DNA of 64,000 nucleotides from contig CM027383.1 of assembly GCA_015680905.1 (NCBI GenBank), positions 86,461,001 through 86,525,000 on the forward strand, given 5' to 3'. Source of the DNA: Coptis chinensis (lineage: Eukaryota; Streptophyta; Magnoliopsida; Ranunculales; Ranunculaceae). How positions within the stretch are numbered: the stretch's first letter is position 1; each line of letters opens with the position of its first letter. Position numbers and translations under genes: made by a program. The notes beneath the pieces were generated by a model, which saw nothing but the letters and a program-made list of their open reading frames with translations, did no database searches and was not told where the DNA came from. Shown piece after piece: positions 1 to 12,000 of the stretch.

Positions 1-2013
1 ACTCTATATGCTGTCAATTGGGTTGTTGATTCCTCATTTGTGGTTCCTGACCTTGATTTGGACATGCATGGTGCTAAAGTGGGTCTGTCTGTTGGTGTAG
101 AATTTTTTGCAGAAGAGGTTGTTGACCTTGTTTTTGAAATCGTGGGCTTATTGGAAGGTAAGGCAGCCCTTGAAGTAGGCGGGGCAGATTGTGTAGACTT
201 AGATGAGAGAGGAATAGCAGGGTTTCCAGATAGAGTTTGCCGTCTAGAGGCGGCTGAAACTTGGCCACCTGATGATGATGCAGTGCTACTAGATTCTGCA
301 CTTGAAGAGTTTGACCCAGGGGAAGAAATTTGCTTAGGTGCACACTCTTCCTCTGGACCAGTGTGAACTTTGCTGTTTGCAAACTGCAACCACAAGATTA
401 TATACATAAATGATGTGATTTGAACTATAGCATAAAAAATATGAACGAATAAATGAAATCTCGGATTGACCTTTCATTAATATGAGTACTTTCAGAAACA
501 TTAACAACTACTCTCAACTTATTCATTTGGTTTGACTCATTGTCTTACCGTAATCTTGCTTTGAAGGAAAATACAAATCTTCAACAAGAACATGTAAAGT
601 TGTCATCAGAGAGAGAAATCTAAATTCCAAGCATAGAACTTAAAAAAAACAAGCGGAATAATAGTTTTCATGTACTACTCTATTTTTTTATAAAACCACA
701 GAGGTGAACAGTATAATCATGAGCAAGTTGCTCATACAGGTCGTTGAATTCATAACTAGGGCTGGAACATCTAATGAAGCATATTTTTTTTTCTCCTCTA
801 GGCCAAAGTCTGGCAAATTATTTCGATATATCGACTACTGTATTGGCCAGAATACAGGCTTAACAATTGATAGGAAAAATTCATGCCAACTGAATTGAGA
901 CATTTAAAACACAATAAATGTGGATGCCAATTTCTTAGAAAATCAACATATATTGCGAAAGTTCATGGAATTTGTAGTATGCTCCAAGCATGTTCTGAAT
1001 GGTTATCCCTCCATTTCACTTGCATCATCCAACTATCCAAGTACAGTTGAGTACAGTTTTAATTGCAATGTCCATCTGCTATCACTGGTACTGGAAAACT
1101 TAAACATGGTGTCTACTATAGTATTAAATCACGGAAAGGTTGAGAGAACACATCCATTACCTTAGACTTCAATGCAGCAGGGAAAGCTTTAGTAGTTTTG
1201 TTCTGACTTGTATTAGTTTGTTGAGATTCCATCTCCAAAGAAGAAAAGAGCGGCGTAACAGGCGGTGTTGTTAGGAGCCTTCAAAAGAAGAGAATTACCT
1301 CAACAAGAATCTCCAAAAAAAACCCGGCAAATTAAGCTTATTGTTAATTTACTTCCTGATTGACATCAAGCATGACACAAGATGCAATACAAGTAGTTAG
1401 ACATATTTTATATAAAAAGATTGAAAACTTTCTCCGTCATGGATGCAATACTTCCGAACTTTTGTTCATTCTCTTGGAAATCACATGTTACTTTGAACTC
1501 AATTGCATGTGAATTCCGACAGTTGGAACACACTTTAAACAGAACTATGTGCTCTTAGACAGAATCACTCCTTTAGTCAATCTCGTTTTAGTGGGACAAC
1601 TGAAAATTTAAGTAACCAAGGTAATCCATAAAATTGGTTGAAGATCAAAAACGAAATCCTACATTACCAGTCATAATAATTCAGATAGGACGGGGCAATC
1701 AATATAAGACAAGGAAATGTCCGTACTACATTATTACCAGTCATAATCGTTCTTGTCACCGACACTTTTGCATGCTTTTGGAGAAGACACAATCTTAAAT
1801 ATTGGTGAACTTCCATGTTTAGATCCTGCATGCAGCCCACATCATTTTATCAGTTTTGAAACCAAGGACTATAAATGTCATTATAAACAAGATGGCAGTA
1901 CCTGGGGATGCATCAAATTCCTTAGAGTTATGAGCCAGTAGAAAGCTATTCCCGACCATGTCTTCTTTTCGCATGTGGGGAAACATAGCTAGCTCGCCTT
2001 CCTTGTGCTTCAT
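1..2013 (-). CDS. Serine-rich DYDWLLTPP-family plant protein, 5' four exons, partial
   Basis: The gene reads right to left and runs off the left edge. I place exons at 1902-2013 (start ATG 2013-2011), 1738-1825, 1161-1278 and <1-383. All junctions are GT-AG and the phases match (112, 88 and 118 nt give 106 intact codons). Exon 1 has an acidic/basic N-terminus (EGELAMF...MRKED). Exon 2 ends KNDYDW and exon 3 opens LLTTPPVTPLF, which together form the signature of a plant family of Ser/Thr/Pro/Arg-rich proteins; the usual form is WLLTPPGTPLF. Exon 4 is low complexity, rich in S, T, P and R (PPTSRAALPSNKP), as that family shows. Arabidopsis members have been annotated as proline-rich or SR-like, but their molecular function is not established. 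The ATG is supported by position, not by a conserved start. I see no stop or frameshift, so this is probably a live host gene. Confidence 0.8.
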
Positions 2014-2520
2014 TTTGTTACTAAGAGAGAATGGAGGATTGAACGGGAGGGAATATGAGGATGAAGTGATAATGAAGTGATGAGTGTCATTTGTGTTATT
2101 TTGAGCTCAGGTTTTGTTTGGCAATGTGTCTGTTTGTATTCAAACTTCTAATAAGCAAGTGGCAAAGTTAATAAGTTCGTTTACTTTATTACACATCTCG
2201 AGGAACATCTTGGGACTAGTGAGAGTTATAAATTTGGTCGTTGGTTTCTGATTTCAGAACAATACACTCTTTATTTTTGTTTTCAATTTAAAGTGTGTGA
2301 CTATGTTTCTGATTAGAATCTCAGGATTCAGGAATCAGGAACACCCTTTGAGAATAATTTTAGCGGCCTATGTGGCCGTTTGAATTTCAAATCATAGACG
2401 GTTTAGGTGGGTGTATGCTCCTATTTTTTCAAAAAAGCCCAAGTTTAAATAATATTTACTTCCGCAGTTACCAACATAACCTTGGTATTGGTATATCTAT
2501 CTACTATCTACTATCTACTA
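2014..2520. other. Upstream region of the left-edge gene, no gene seen
   Basis: The first part is the likely 5' UTR and promoter of the minus-strand gene. A 23-bp stretch beginning TGAACGGGAGG (2042-2064) recurs near 61730. The last ~50 bases (from about 2473) hold a block ending in CTACTAT repeats that is repeated upstream of the Helitron at 45308. Confidence 0.5.
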
Positions 2521-5500
2521 TCTATATACTAAAGCAGAGACTTTTAAAAGAAGATTTTCTCTCTCCTATGTGGCACTCTAATATGAGAGTTAGTTTTTTC
2601 TCTATCGTATGTGACACTTTAGTATGAAAGATAATATTTTCTAATAAATATAATCCCAATGCATATCAACCTCTTTTAGATTGGTTTGAGTGTATTTCTA
2701 ATTCTTGTATTTAGAAAGTTTGCGTGTATTTCCAATTTTTATATATTTGGTCAAATAAAAAAAAATTGCTAAAAAAATAGGTGATGTGTAGAAAGTAATT
2801 TCCTATTACGAATCAAACACTTTTAGTGTTCCAATTATTATATATTTGATCAAATAAAAAAAAATTGCAAAAAAATAAGTGATTTATAAAAACTAATTCC
2901 CTATTACAAATTATACAATTTTAGTGTCTATGATAAAACACCGACTTATTTCAAATATATCCTTAACATGGCTTCAAAACATAGTTAAAAGCAATTATAC
3001 AAAAAATAACATCACAAAATATATAATAGAAAATAAAAAAAATAAATAACGGCAAAACAATAATGACAAATATTTTAAAAATATATAATATTGATTGAAA
3101 CTAATGTAAAAAAAAAAAAATTAATGGGGAACTGAAAATGGATGCAAATGCATCGAACTAACCACAACGTAACTAATATTTAACGGAAATCGAAAACCGG
3201 ATGCAGATGCAAATACAAGCATTAAACTAATCTTAAAAAGTAAATAATAGAAAATCGGAATATGGATAGAACCGCATTAAACTAACCTCAAAGAATAATT
3301 AACGGAAAATTAAAACTTGGATGCAAATATATTAAACTAACATCAAAATATAATTGTCGGAAAATCGGAAATTGGATGCAAATGCATTGAGCTAACCCTC
3401 AAAGATTAAATTAACAGAGAATCAGAAACTAGATGCAGCTGCATTGAACTAACTTCAAAAAAAAAATTAATTATAAATTGGAAACATAATACAAATGCAT
3501 GGAAGTAATCTTAAAAAATAATTAACGGGAAATCGAAAACCGAATGCAACTGCATTGAACTAATCTAAAAAAATAAACTGGATGTAAAACCTCCAGAAAT
3601 AATTAACGGAAAATCGGAAACTAAATGTAAACTCATTGAACTAACCTCAAACAATAATTAACGGGAAATCGAAAACTAGATGAAAATGCAACTTTATTAA
3701 ATAATAAATGAGAAATCGAAAAATGGATGCAAATGCATTAAACTAATCTTACAAAATAATTAACGGAAATCGTAAAACTAGATGCAAATGCATTGAACCG
3801 ACCTCAAATAATATAACAATTAACAACAAAAATTGGAAAATTGGATGCAAATGTATTGAACTAATCGAAAAGAATAATTAACGATAAATCGAAACTAGAT
3901 GCAACCGCATTGAACTGATCTCAAAAAAAATAAATAACGGAAATTGAAAATTGGATACAACCGCATTGAACTAACCTCAAAATATATAAATAACGTAAAA
4001 ATCGAAAACTGAATGCAAATACATTGAACTAACCTCAAAACATAGTTGGGCTATATGTTGTGGGAATGTCTCGATAAGTATAGTTTTGCATTTAAAATGG
4101 TATTTATCTTATCTCTTTCCGTATGATTGTGAACTCCTTGCTATTCAAGTAGTTTCAATATATATGAACTTCGCCTTATTAGGTAATCTCACAAAACTTC
4201 AATCAAACTTCTATTATTAAACAACAAAATGAAGTTGAAGGATTTTATCAAAGGTAAGTTCTTTTTTTAATGGAGAGTGAGGTTTTCATGTTATAAGAAA
4301 TTTGGTTGAGTAATTAATATAATATTAATATATAATAGTTATGCATATTTGCAAATATTTTTCAGAATAATTAATATAACAACACTCGTTCGTAGATAAT
4401 CTTTGAAGATTCCATGTAGTGAGTCATGCATAATTTAAATAATAATTAACGAGAAATCGGGAACTACATAATCTTCGATGATCCCATGCACATAGTAAAT
4501 TAAGCATAATTTACTTTTTATGTCATGTTTGCAAGGACACTACATATGAATCAGTAGAAGTTGGTATTATACACCACATTAAATAATTATAAGAAAATTG
4601 GAAACTGGATTCAAATATATAACTAAGCTCAAAGAGTAATTAATGAAAAATTAGAAACTTTATGCAAATTGCATTAAACTAACGACAAAGAGTAACTAAC
4701 GGGAAATTAAAAATTGGATGCAAATTCTTGAAAAATATCTAATGGAAAATCAGAAACGATATGCAAATACATCAAAGAAACCTCAAATAATAATTAATGG
4801 GAAACCGAAAACTGGATGCAAATGCATTGAACTTAACTCAAAAAATAATTAACAGAAAATAAAAAATCGAATGCAACTGCATTGAACTAACCTCATAGAA
4901 TAATTGGTGGGAAATCGGAAACTAAATACAAATGCATTGAAATAACCTCAAAGAATAGTTAACGGGAAATCAGAAACCGAATATAATTGTATCGAACTAA
5001 CCTAAAAGTATAAATAATAAAAACTAGATACGATATATTGAACTAACCTTAAAGAGAGTTATTAATGGAAAATCGAAACCGGATCCAAATGCAATAAACT
5101 AATCTCATAGACTAATTAACGAAACATTAAAAAATGGATGAAACTGTACTGAACTAACCTAAATGAATAATTAACGAAAAATTATAAATTTGATGTAACT
5201 GCATTGAACTAACCTCAAAAAATAATTAACGGGAAATCGAAAACTTGATGCAAATGCATTGAACTAACCTCAAAGAACAATTAACATAAAATTGAAAATT
5301 GGATGCAACTGCATTGAACTAACCTTAAATAATAATTAACGGAAAACTAAAAATTGGATGCAACTGCATTAAACTAAAATCAGAGATTAACTAACGGGAA
5401 ATCCAAAATTGGATGCAAATGCATTGAAATAACCTCAAAAAATAGTTAACTAGAAATCGAAAGTTGGATGTAACTGCATCGCACTAACCTCAAAGCATAA

Positions 5501-7007
5501 ATGTTCAATTTTTTAGCCTCCTCACATGAGTAATTATGAGTAATTAGGAACCCAAAACAAGAGTGAGTTTATAAAAACAGACTCTTACATATATGCAAAT
5601 TGTATAGAAATTATAAACTATCGAACTAACCTAGAAAAACAATTAACGGGAAATCAGAAACTGGATGCAGATGTATTGAACTAACCTTAAAGAGTAATTA
5701 ACGGGAGATTGGAACCTGGATGCAAATGTAATGAACTAATCTCAAACACTAATTAACGAAACATCGAAAACTAGATGCAACTATACTGAATTAACCTTTT
5801 AATGAATAACTAATGGGAAATCATAAAGTGGATGCAATTGCACTGAACTAACCTCAAATGATAATTAACAGAAAATCGAAAACTTGATGAAACTGCATTG
5901 AACTAACCTCAAAAAATAATTAATGAGAAATTGGAAACTGGATGCAACATAATATATTAAACTAACCTCAAAGAATAATTAATGAAAAATCAGAAACTTG
6001 ATGCAAATACATTGAACTAATAACCCTAAAACATATTTGTATTATATATAGGGGGAATAAATGTTTCGACAAATATAGTTTTGCATTTCAAGTAGTATTT
6101 ATTATAATTCTTTTATTGTGATTGGGAATGCCTTGCTATTCAAATAGCTTCAATATTATCTTCGCCACATTAGGCATTCTCACAAAAAACTTCAATCAAA
6201 CTTCTATTATTAAACCTAACAATAAAAAGAAGTCGATGAGTTTTATCAAGGTTTGATGCTTCATTTTTATAGAGAGTGGTGCAAGAAATTTAAATGAGTA
6301 ATTAATATAATTTTCATATCTCATAGCTATGCATAGTTGCTAATATTTTTTAGAATAATTTAATATAACAACACCCATTCGTAGGACATGTTCATGTGAT
6401 AAATCTTTTTAAGTGGGAGTAGTGTATTCTTTGAGGATATGGAAACAATCAATATGTGTTAGTGATTTATACACATTAGTATGTAAGCCGAACGGTGATG
6501 ATTTACCGCTAAATCACCATAAATCTAATAAAACTATTATACAAGCTAGATTGAGTTTAAGATAATTTCATTTGAAAATTATGGATTAATATTCTAAACC
6601 ACAAAGTGAAGAGACTATCTCAATTTGATCCCTTAGTTTCCAAGTACTTATGCACCATAATCGCTGCTCATTAATGTATTTTGGTTTATTTTCAATAAAA
6701 ATATATTCTGATTCGAAAATTTGCTGCTAAATCACCATAAATCTAATAAAACTATTGTACAAGCTAGATCGAGTTGAAGATAATTTTATTTGAAAATTAC
6801 GGCGGCAAATTTTTGAATCATAATATATTTTTATTGAAAATAAACCGAAATACATTAATGACCAACGATTATGGTGCATAAGTACTTGGAAACTAAGGGA
6901 TCAAATTGAGATAGCTTATTCACTTTTGTGTGAGACATTTTGTAAAGCCTTTTCAGCACACAAAATATTTAATAGATCCCGGGCGTATGCCCGGGTCCAA
7001 AATCTAG
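2521..7007 (+). mobile_element. Helitron A, non-autonomous, minisatellite-bearing
   Basis: Helitron termini are plain. The 5' end is TCTATATACTAAAGC, preceded by A at 2520. The 3' end is a perfect hairpin CCCGGGC-GTAT-GCCCGGG (6978-6995), then TCCAAAAT and CTAG (7004-7007), followed by T. Insertion between A and T with 5' TC and 3' CTRR is diagnostic of Helitrons. No Rep/helicase is encoded, so it needs an autonomous partner. The interior has an AT-rich 5' part, long ~55-bp minisatellite blocks, two related spacers (~4060-4330 and ~6040-6330) and a ~300-bp subterminal block with one direct and one inverted copy. Copies C, D and E have the same plan. Confidence 0.9.
3125..6040. repeat. ~55-bp minisatellite inside Helitron A
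   Basis: Imperfect tandem units of about 55 bp have the core GATGCAAATGCATTGAACTA, then an ACCTCAAA-AATAATTAACGGGAAATC-like stretch. I estimate about 40 units, interrupted by a unique spacer at ~4060-4590 and a shorter one near 5500-5600. The unit contains the near-palindrome ATGCAAATGCAT. The same arrays occur in Helitrons C, D and E. Confidence 0.85.
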
Positions 7008-7108
7008 TCTATATACTAAAGCAGAGACCTCTAGGTTAGATTTTTCTCTTTCCTAGGTGGCACTCTAATATCAAAGCTTTTGAGTCTGGTATGCCACGTG
7101 GCACTCTA

Positions 7109-8430
7109 ATATCAAAGCTAATTGAAACACTTCCCACACTAATTGAAACACTATCTACATATAATTAACTAAGGAATACAAGTCCGAATCTGCTAAAACA
7201 TAGGTCTAAAAGATCTACTTTATAATTTATATTAAATTGAATGACTAGGAGATCTATCAGCAACTATATTTTACCAGTTGTCGTTATGCCCATTATGTTT
7301 ATGCTTTTCACCTTCTATTCTTCACACTACTCTTCTCCATCATCCTCTAAACTCTTTGTCCTTCAAGCCTCTATCTCTTATTATAACCTCTTTGTGAATA
7401 AAAAAAAAACTCTTTGATAATCGCAGGCATCTTTTAGAGAAATATATTTATTTTTCTTGCTAAACGATTTTACAGAACTTGCATCAATTACCTCCTTTTG
7501 AAGGACCGCAATGGGGGAATCCTAAGTTGTGCTTTGAATTTTAAGAATATATATGGATCATCTTAGTAACCTCATTCAACGATTCCAAATTTCCAATGAC
7601 ATGTTTTTTTAGTGTAGATAATGTGCCAGTATTATGGTGTGTTTACAAACTCGATAAGCTTAAGAACACATGAATATTAACTGCATACTTTCGGTGAGGG
7701 AAATGATGCTGATTTTACTTTACCAAAGAAACAAGCCATCAATGATTCTTTTTGTGGGCGATCATCCTGAATCCTTGATTACTAAAAGAAAGAGCCAGTC
7801 GCTGCTCTCTAGGTATTGAAAAGTTTGCCTTTGGACAATCATGTCTCAATTCGGACGGATTTAAAGGAAACCGTCACTCTTAGCAAATTTTCAGCCGCAG
7901 GCATTCCCAGGAAAGAAAGGTGAAAGTGCCTCGGATCAATCGAAACATCCAAGAAGGCACTCAACATTAACAAGGGTGGGGCAGCTTAAAGAATAAGGTG
8001 TCTGTTATGGTTATAAATGAGGGAGAAAAGATTGTTTTGAATGAGTTATCCGCAGATGCACAGGCGAGGTCCATTCATGACATCTTGGCACTTCGCTTCA
8101 ACGTAAGAAACAAGCTAAATTAAGCTCTGTTGCAAAAAGAGGTAGGGTTTTCGGCTGTTATCCGATGATTTTGGTGTCAAATTAGCGAGTCTCGACCTCC
8201 CATAAGGGAATTGAGTTAGAAGAAATCGACTTGAAGTGCCCTTCTCAAAGCCGTTTTTGTCCATATTGGTGCTTTCCACTGAATACCGGTTTCATAGATT
8301 AAGTTAGTGCTATGTATTGGTGGATGATAACTCGATTGAGTACGATTCATAGATTTGGTCCATGCAGATGTAATTCCTGACCTGAAAGGCATTGCAATGA
8401 ACGAATTTCAATTATGAAAGCTTACCTATC
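7109..8430. other. Unassigned segment, possibly a degraded gene fragment
   Basis: This stretch is less AT-rich than the Helitron arms and opens with pyrimidine-rich, UTR-like sequence (~7300-7400). On the plus strand an open stretch around 7990-8120 reads like protein (NEGEKIVLNELSADAQARS). I could not assign it to a family. Several stops interrupt it, so if it came from a gene it is a fragment. Confidence 0.3.
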
Positions 8431-8600
8431 TAATAACATAACTCTACGACCTATTTTTTAGGAATTGTATAAAAGTTCAAATCATAGTAGATATCTACTA
8501 TCTCTGAGAAAAAAAAAATATAAGAGTCCAAATCATAGTAACATAACTCTACGACCAACAATCCTAATAGATTTAAGATTACTTGAATGGTCATACAATT
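8430..8600 (+). repeat. Direct repeat, left copy, flanking captured genes
   Basis: A block holding CCTATTTTTTAGGAA, then (A)TAAGAGTCC, ATATCTACT, TAACATAACT and ACAACAATCCTAAT recurs in the same order at ~11502-11620. The two copies bracket the kinase and PPR fragments. Confidence 0.6.
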
Positions 8601-8639
8601 TAAGGGAAGACCGGACCCTCAGGCCTCATTATTCCCATG

Positions 8640-9650
8640 ACGGTTACCTTCCCCACCTGGACCTCTCTCTTTGCACAATATTATAACCGCTCAAACTACA
8701 TTAATCACTTTCTTTATCATTATTCAACCAGGGCCAAACAAAATGTGTGGTCCTCAATTCGGGAATCCGCCTCACCATTTTCCAAGGCCATGACCTCCAT
8801 TGTAATTCTTCCCATCCATGCCTCGCCTTTGACGTTATAATCTTATAAGCTGGATTTTCCTTAATAGAAATCACACGGATATCTCTTGATGGTTTCGTGG
8901 AGATTTCTCCTCCGCCACAAGTATGAGAAACTTCTCCTTTAGCATGTGTGCTAGCTCATTTCCGAATTTATATCCTCCCCTAGGTCAAAGAGAACAACAT
9001 CTGAAAAGCCATGATCGAGTGTTTGGCTGCCTCCACTCCCAAATTCATGTTGCATACCGTTCTCACCAGGTTCTTATTTTTGAACGAACTTTGTTGGTCA
9101 CTTTAGAAGCCTGTTTCAAGGATTCTAGCAATTAGCAAATGCTACACAAAAAAGAAACCACAAATTGAAACATTAGCATCCTACTTTTCGCAGAGCGAAG
9201 AGAGCTCACAAGCAAAACTCACCAGATTTGATATTCGGATGCGACTACTTGCGAGATTGCTCAGAATGATACCAAATTTAGTTGTTAGGAAACCACTTCT
9301 AGGCCCACCAAAGCTTGAATCAACATCCGAGCACTTTGAGCCCAATATCTGAATCTGCATTTCTATAAAGCATCCAAACAATCGCCGATACACAAATTAT
9401 GCCAACCAAACTACCATCGTCATCGTAGAATGGAGTATTAGTAAGTGACATCCATACAAACCGCTCTCCTAACTTATTTTTCACGAAATTTCCTATCCAA
9501 AATTTTCTCCCATGGTTATCCTTTGTATTATATTATTTGCAACATCAAAATCCGGGTATCCGTAAGAAGCTCGGTGGCATCTTGACCAAGAGCTTCGATG
9601 TAGTATAACCATATATATAGATTCTCACCGTCCCGATTCTCGATAAAATC
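8640..9650 (-). pseudogene. Fragment of a PAS-domain Raf-like protein kinase gene
   Basis: Reading the minus strand, 9640 to 9400 translates with frameshifts to the C-terminal half of a plant PAS domain: ALGQDATELLTD, then IQRITMGE, NKLGERF and TNTPFYDDDGSLVGIICVS. This matches the PAS-containing MAPKKK (Raf-like) kinases of the Arabidopsis At1g67890 type. Further along, ISNLASS/NKVRSKIRTGENG and a Trp-rich SWPW...WPWLNNDKESD stretch fit the linker between PAS and kinase in that family. No kinase catalytic motifs are present. The frame breaks many times and no complete exon survives. It lies next to the PPR fragment on the same strand, inside Helitron B. Confidence 0.65.
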
Positions 9651-10137
9651 AAGCATTCCCTCAATGTGTGAACCGATAGTCTGTTAGGGGCGTATAGCAC
9701 ACTTCCAAAGAAAGATGGTGGAAAGTGAGAGTCATGTTCTAATTGAAGGCCAAGGTCGATGCAAATAGAGGGCCTCCCCATTGCAACAAAAAAATCGGGA
9801 CGACCTACGACAATGAACGATCTACATTGGCATGAAGGAGTAGCTCACCGCTGTTAAAAAAGCGATAGATAAAATATCATTGCCGTTGGTAGGAATCGCC
9901 ACATGGTTAGAAAGTTGAGCGAAGTCGTGCTCCAAAATATTGAGCTTCCCAAAGAGAAGAACCCCAAAGAAAGACTTCGAATAGGACAATTCTTGCAAGC
10001 CACTGTCCCAAGAATAAGTATTATCGAGATACTTCTCCGGTAGCAATAAACCAACACAAGCTTGAGAACCACGAAAAGATGGAAATTCAACTTTACAGAT
10101 AAAGCGGGATACTCATATTCTCTACCTACGCTCTCAC
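9651..10137 (-). other. Unassigned sequence between the kinase and PPR fragments
   Basis: Part of this may extend the kinase fragment upstream, since a minus-strand stretch near 9650 reads EGMLDFIENRDGENLYIW-like before the PAS match. Several open stretches of 70-78 codons overlap in different frames, with no recognisable domain. I see no intact gene. Confidence 0.3.
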
Positions 10138-11098
10138 TTAGTCGAGAATATCCGAGATTGCCGTCTTTCTAAATGCATCAACCTTTGCCAACTTTGCTTG
10201 CATGGGTTTGTTTGGAAATACATTATCTCCCTTCATCCTATCTCTCGGCCGCCGTAAGCTGGAACCTTCGTGATGTAATAAGTATCAAGAAGAGCGGTGT
10301 ACTACCGCAAAATCGACCTACATACCCCTGCTTCAATCTATTAAATATTTTCAAAGATTATGAACATCACCCCTCTTTGCATACCGATCCATAATGTACA
10401 TGTATGAAGTAAACATTGGCGGCTTTAATTGGTTCTCACGAGATGACTTCAAGGATTGAGTCGCCTACTCTACCTCCCCACCTCCACATAGAGCTTCACA
10501 AGTGCATCCCACATAAACGGGTCCAGGCGTTGTCCACTTTCTGCCATACGGCTTTAGCGAGATCCTTTCCTTTGGTCAAGATCTTATGGTTTGCGTAAAC
10601 CTTCAATAAGCGTGGTGTAGTTTCTTGAGGAGAGCTTTTTCCATGTTTGCGTCATTCAATCAAAGACTGCCTCTGCTTTTTCAACTTTCCCAACCTTACC
10701 CCAAGCTTCAATAGCAACCAGACACTCCTCCACGTGAGGATTTGGATCACAAATCTTCCAAATTCTACCGACCTCATCATCCTTACCGAGGTCCCAGATA
10801 GAGGGGAGTAAAATTCGCATGCCCAACAATTTTGTTTGAGGTTGGCCCCTTCCATCTCCTTCAATATTGCCTCTGCTTTCTTAGTGAATCCCCCAGTGAC
10901 ATAGTGTCTAACAAGTAGCCCTTGGGTCTGGATATCGGGTTCAAAGCCGTCTTCCTTCATGGTCTCAACACACTTCTCCATCCCTTCAATGTCATTGGCC
11001 TGGCCTCTGGCATCTATCAAGAGCCTATATCTGAAAACAAATAATTTGATGTTTTGAAGCTCCATCAACTTTAGGACGTCAGCTATTTTCTTCTCCAA
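10138..11098 (-). pseudogene. C-terminal fragment of a PPR protein gene (PPR596-type)
   Basis: The minus strand has an open reading frame from 11098 to about 10830 whose product carries pentatricopeptide-repeat helices: [35 protein letters not shown] and PDIQTQGLLVRHYVTGG. After a frameshift the homology continues in other frames (RNYTTLI, WDALVKLYVE, YIMDRYAKRGDVHN, FPNKPMQAKLAKVDAF) to a natural end FRKTAISDILD-stop at 10138-10140. This is the C-terminal half of a P-class, organelle-targeted PPR protein like Arabidopsis At1g80270. At least four frameshifts or stops make it non-functional. The N-terminal repeats and transit peptide are absent. Confidence 0.75.
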
Positions 11099-12000
11099 TT
11101 TGCTCGAACGGCAATTTGAAACAAATAATACTCAAGATAACCAAGGCATCATTTCTAAACCTCAGCAAATGTCCCGACCACTCATCCCTTTCAAATGCTG
11201 CTCCATGTGCAAAGGGTGTCTGTGCCCATTTTCCTTATATGCTCCATGTGGGACTGGAGGGAACTTCTTTCTGTGTTTGAAATCCTTGAAAGAAGACCCT
11301 ATAATGCACCGAACCTAGCAAAAAAGACACAAAATAATATAAAATACCTGGCTAAAAGAGCAGCACTCTTGCGCTTCCAGAATTGGAAAAAATTTACAAG
11401 TGGCAAAACCTTGCAAAATCAAATGGAAACACATTCAAATATGAAGTATTGTGCATTTATGTGTTCAAACCAGCAATTCGAAACAGAGTGAGTCTATTCA
11501 CTTGCCTATTTTTTAGGAACTATATAAGAGTCCTAATCATATTTGATATCTACTCTCTAATAACATAACTATGCGGACAACAATCCTAATAAATTTAGAA
11601 TTTAGATTACAAATCAAAATATAAAACCTTCTCTGAGAAAAAATACACAATGGTCTATATAAAAGGCACTAAGGAGAAACAATTTATTATAACTCCTGTG
11701 ACCTCCTAAATGAAACATAATCTTGGTGTATTAATTGATCGCTCAAAGTATGTTTTCTCAGTTCTCACTACTATTCTATGATCATCAAACCTATTAATAT
11801 ATTACTTTTATGTTCTTCAACTTGCTACAAAGACAACTCATCGTGATCTGCAATTAGACTATTCATCACATCTGCAATCTTCTTATACATTACAAATTTT
11901 AGTTCACAATGAACAATACCAGTCAAGCATGAATCCCATCAGAACAACAACTATTTTAATTTTCGAGTGTTTGACTCAGACTAACTTTTTACACAGGAAC
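11099..12000. other. No gene seen; includes right copy of flanking direct repeat
   Basis: Positions 11502-11620 repeat the block at 8430-8600. The rest is AT-rich, with short open stretches in all frames that resemble nothing I know. Confidence 0.5.

Noticed and set aside
40-366. Plus-strand 108-codon open frame at the left edge
   Set aside because: It is the antisense shadow of exon 4 of the minus-strand serine-rich gene, whose other exons join it in phase.
3125-6040. Regular repeats resembling a CRISPR array
   Set aside because: Units are contiguous and diverged, without unique spacers, and lie inside a plant Helitron.
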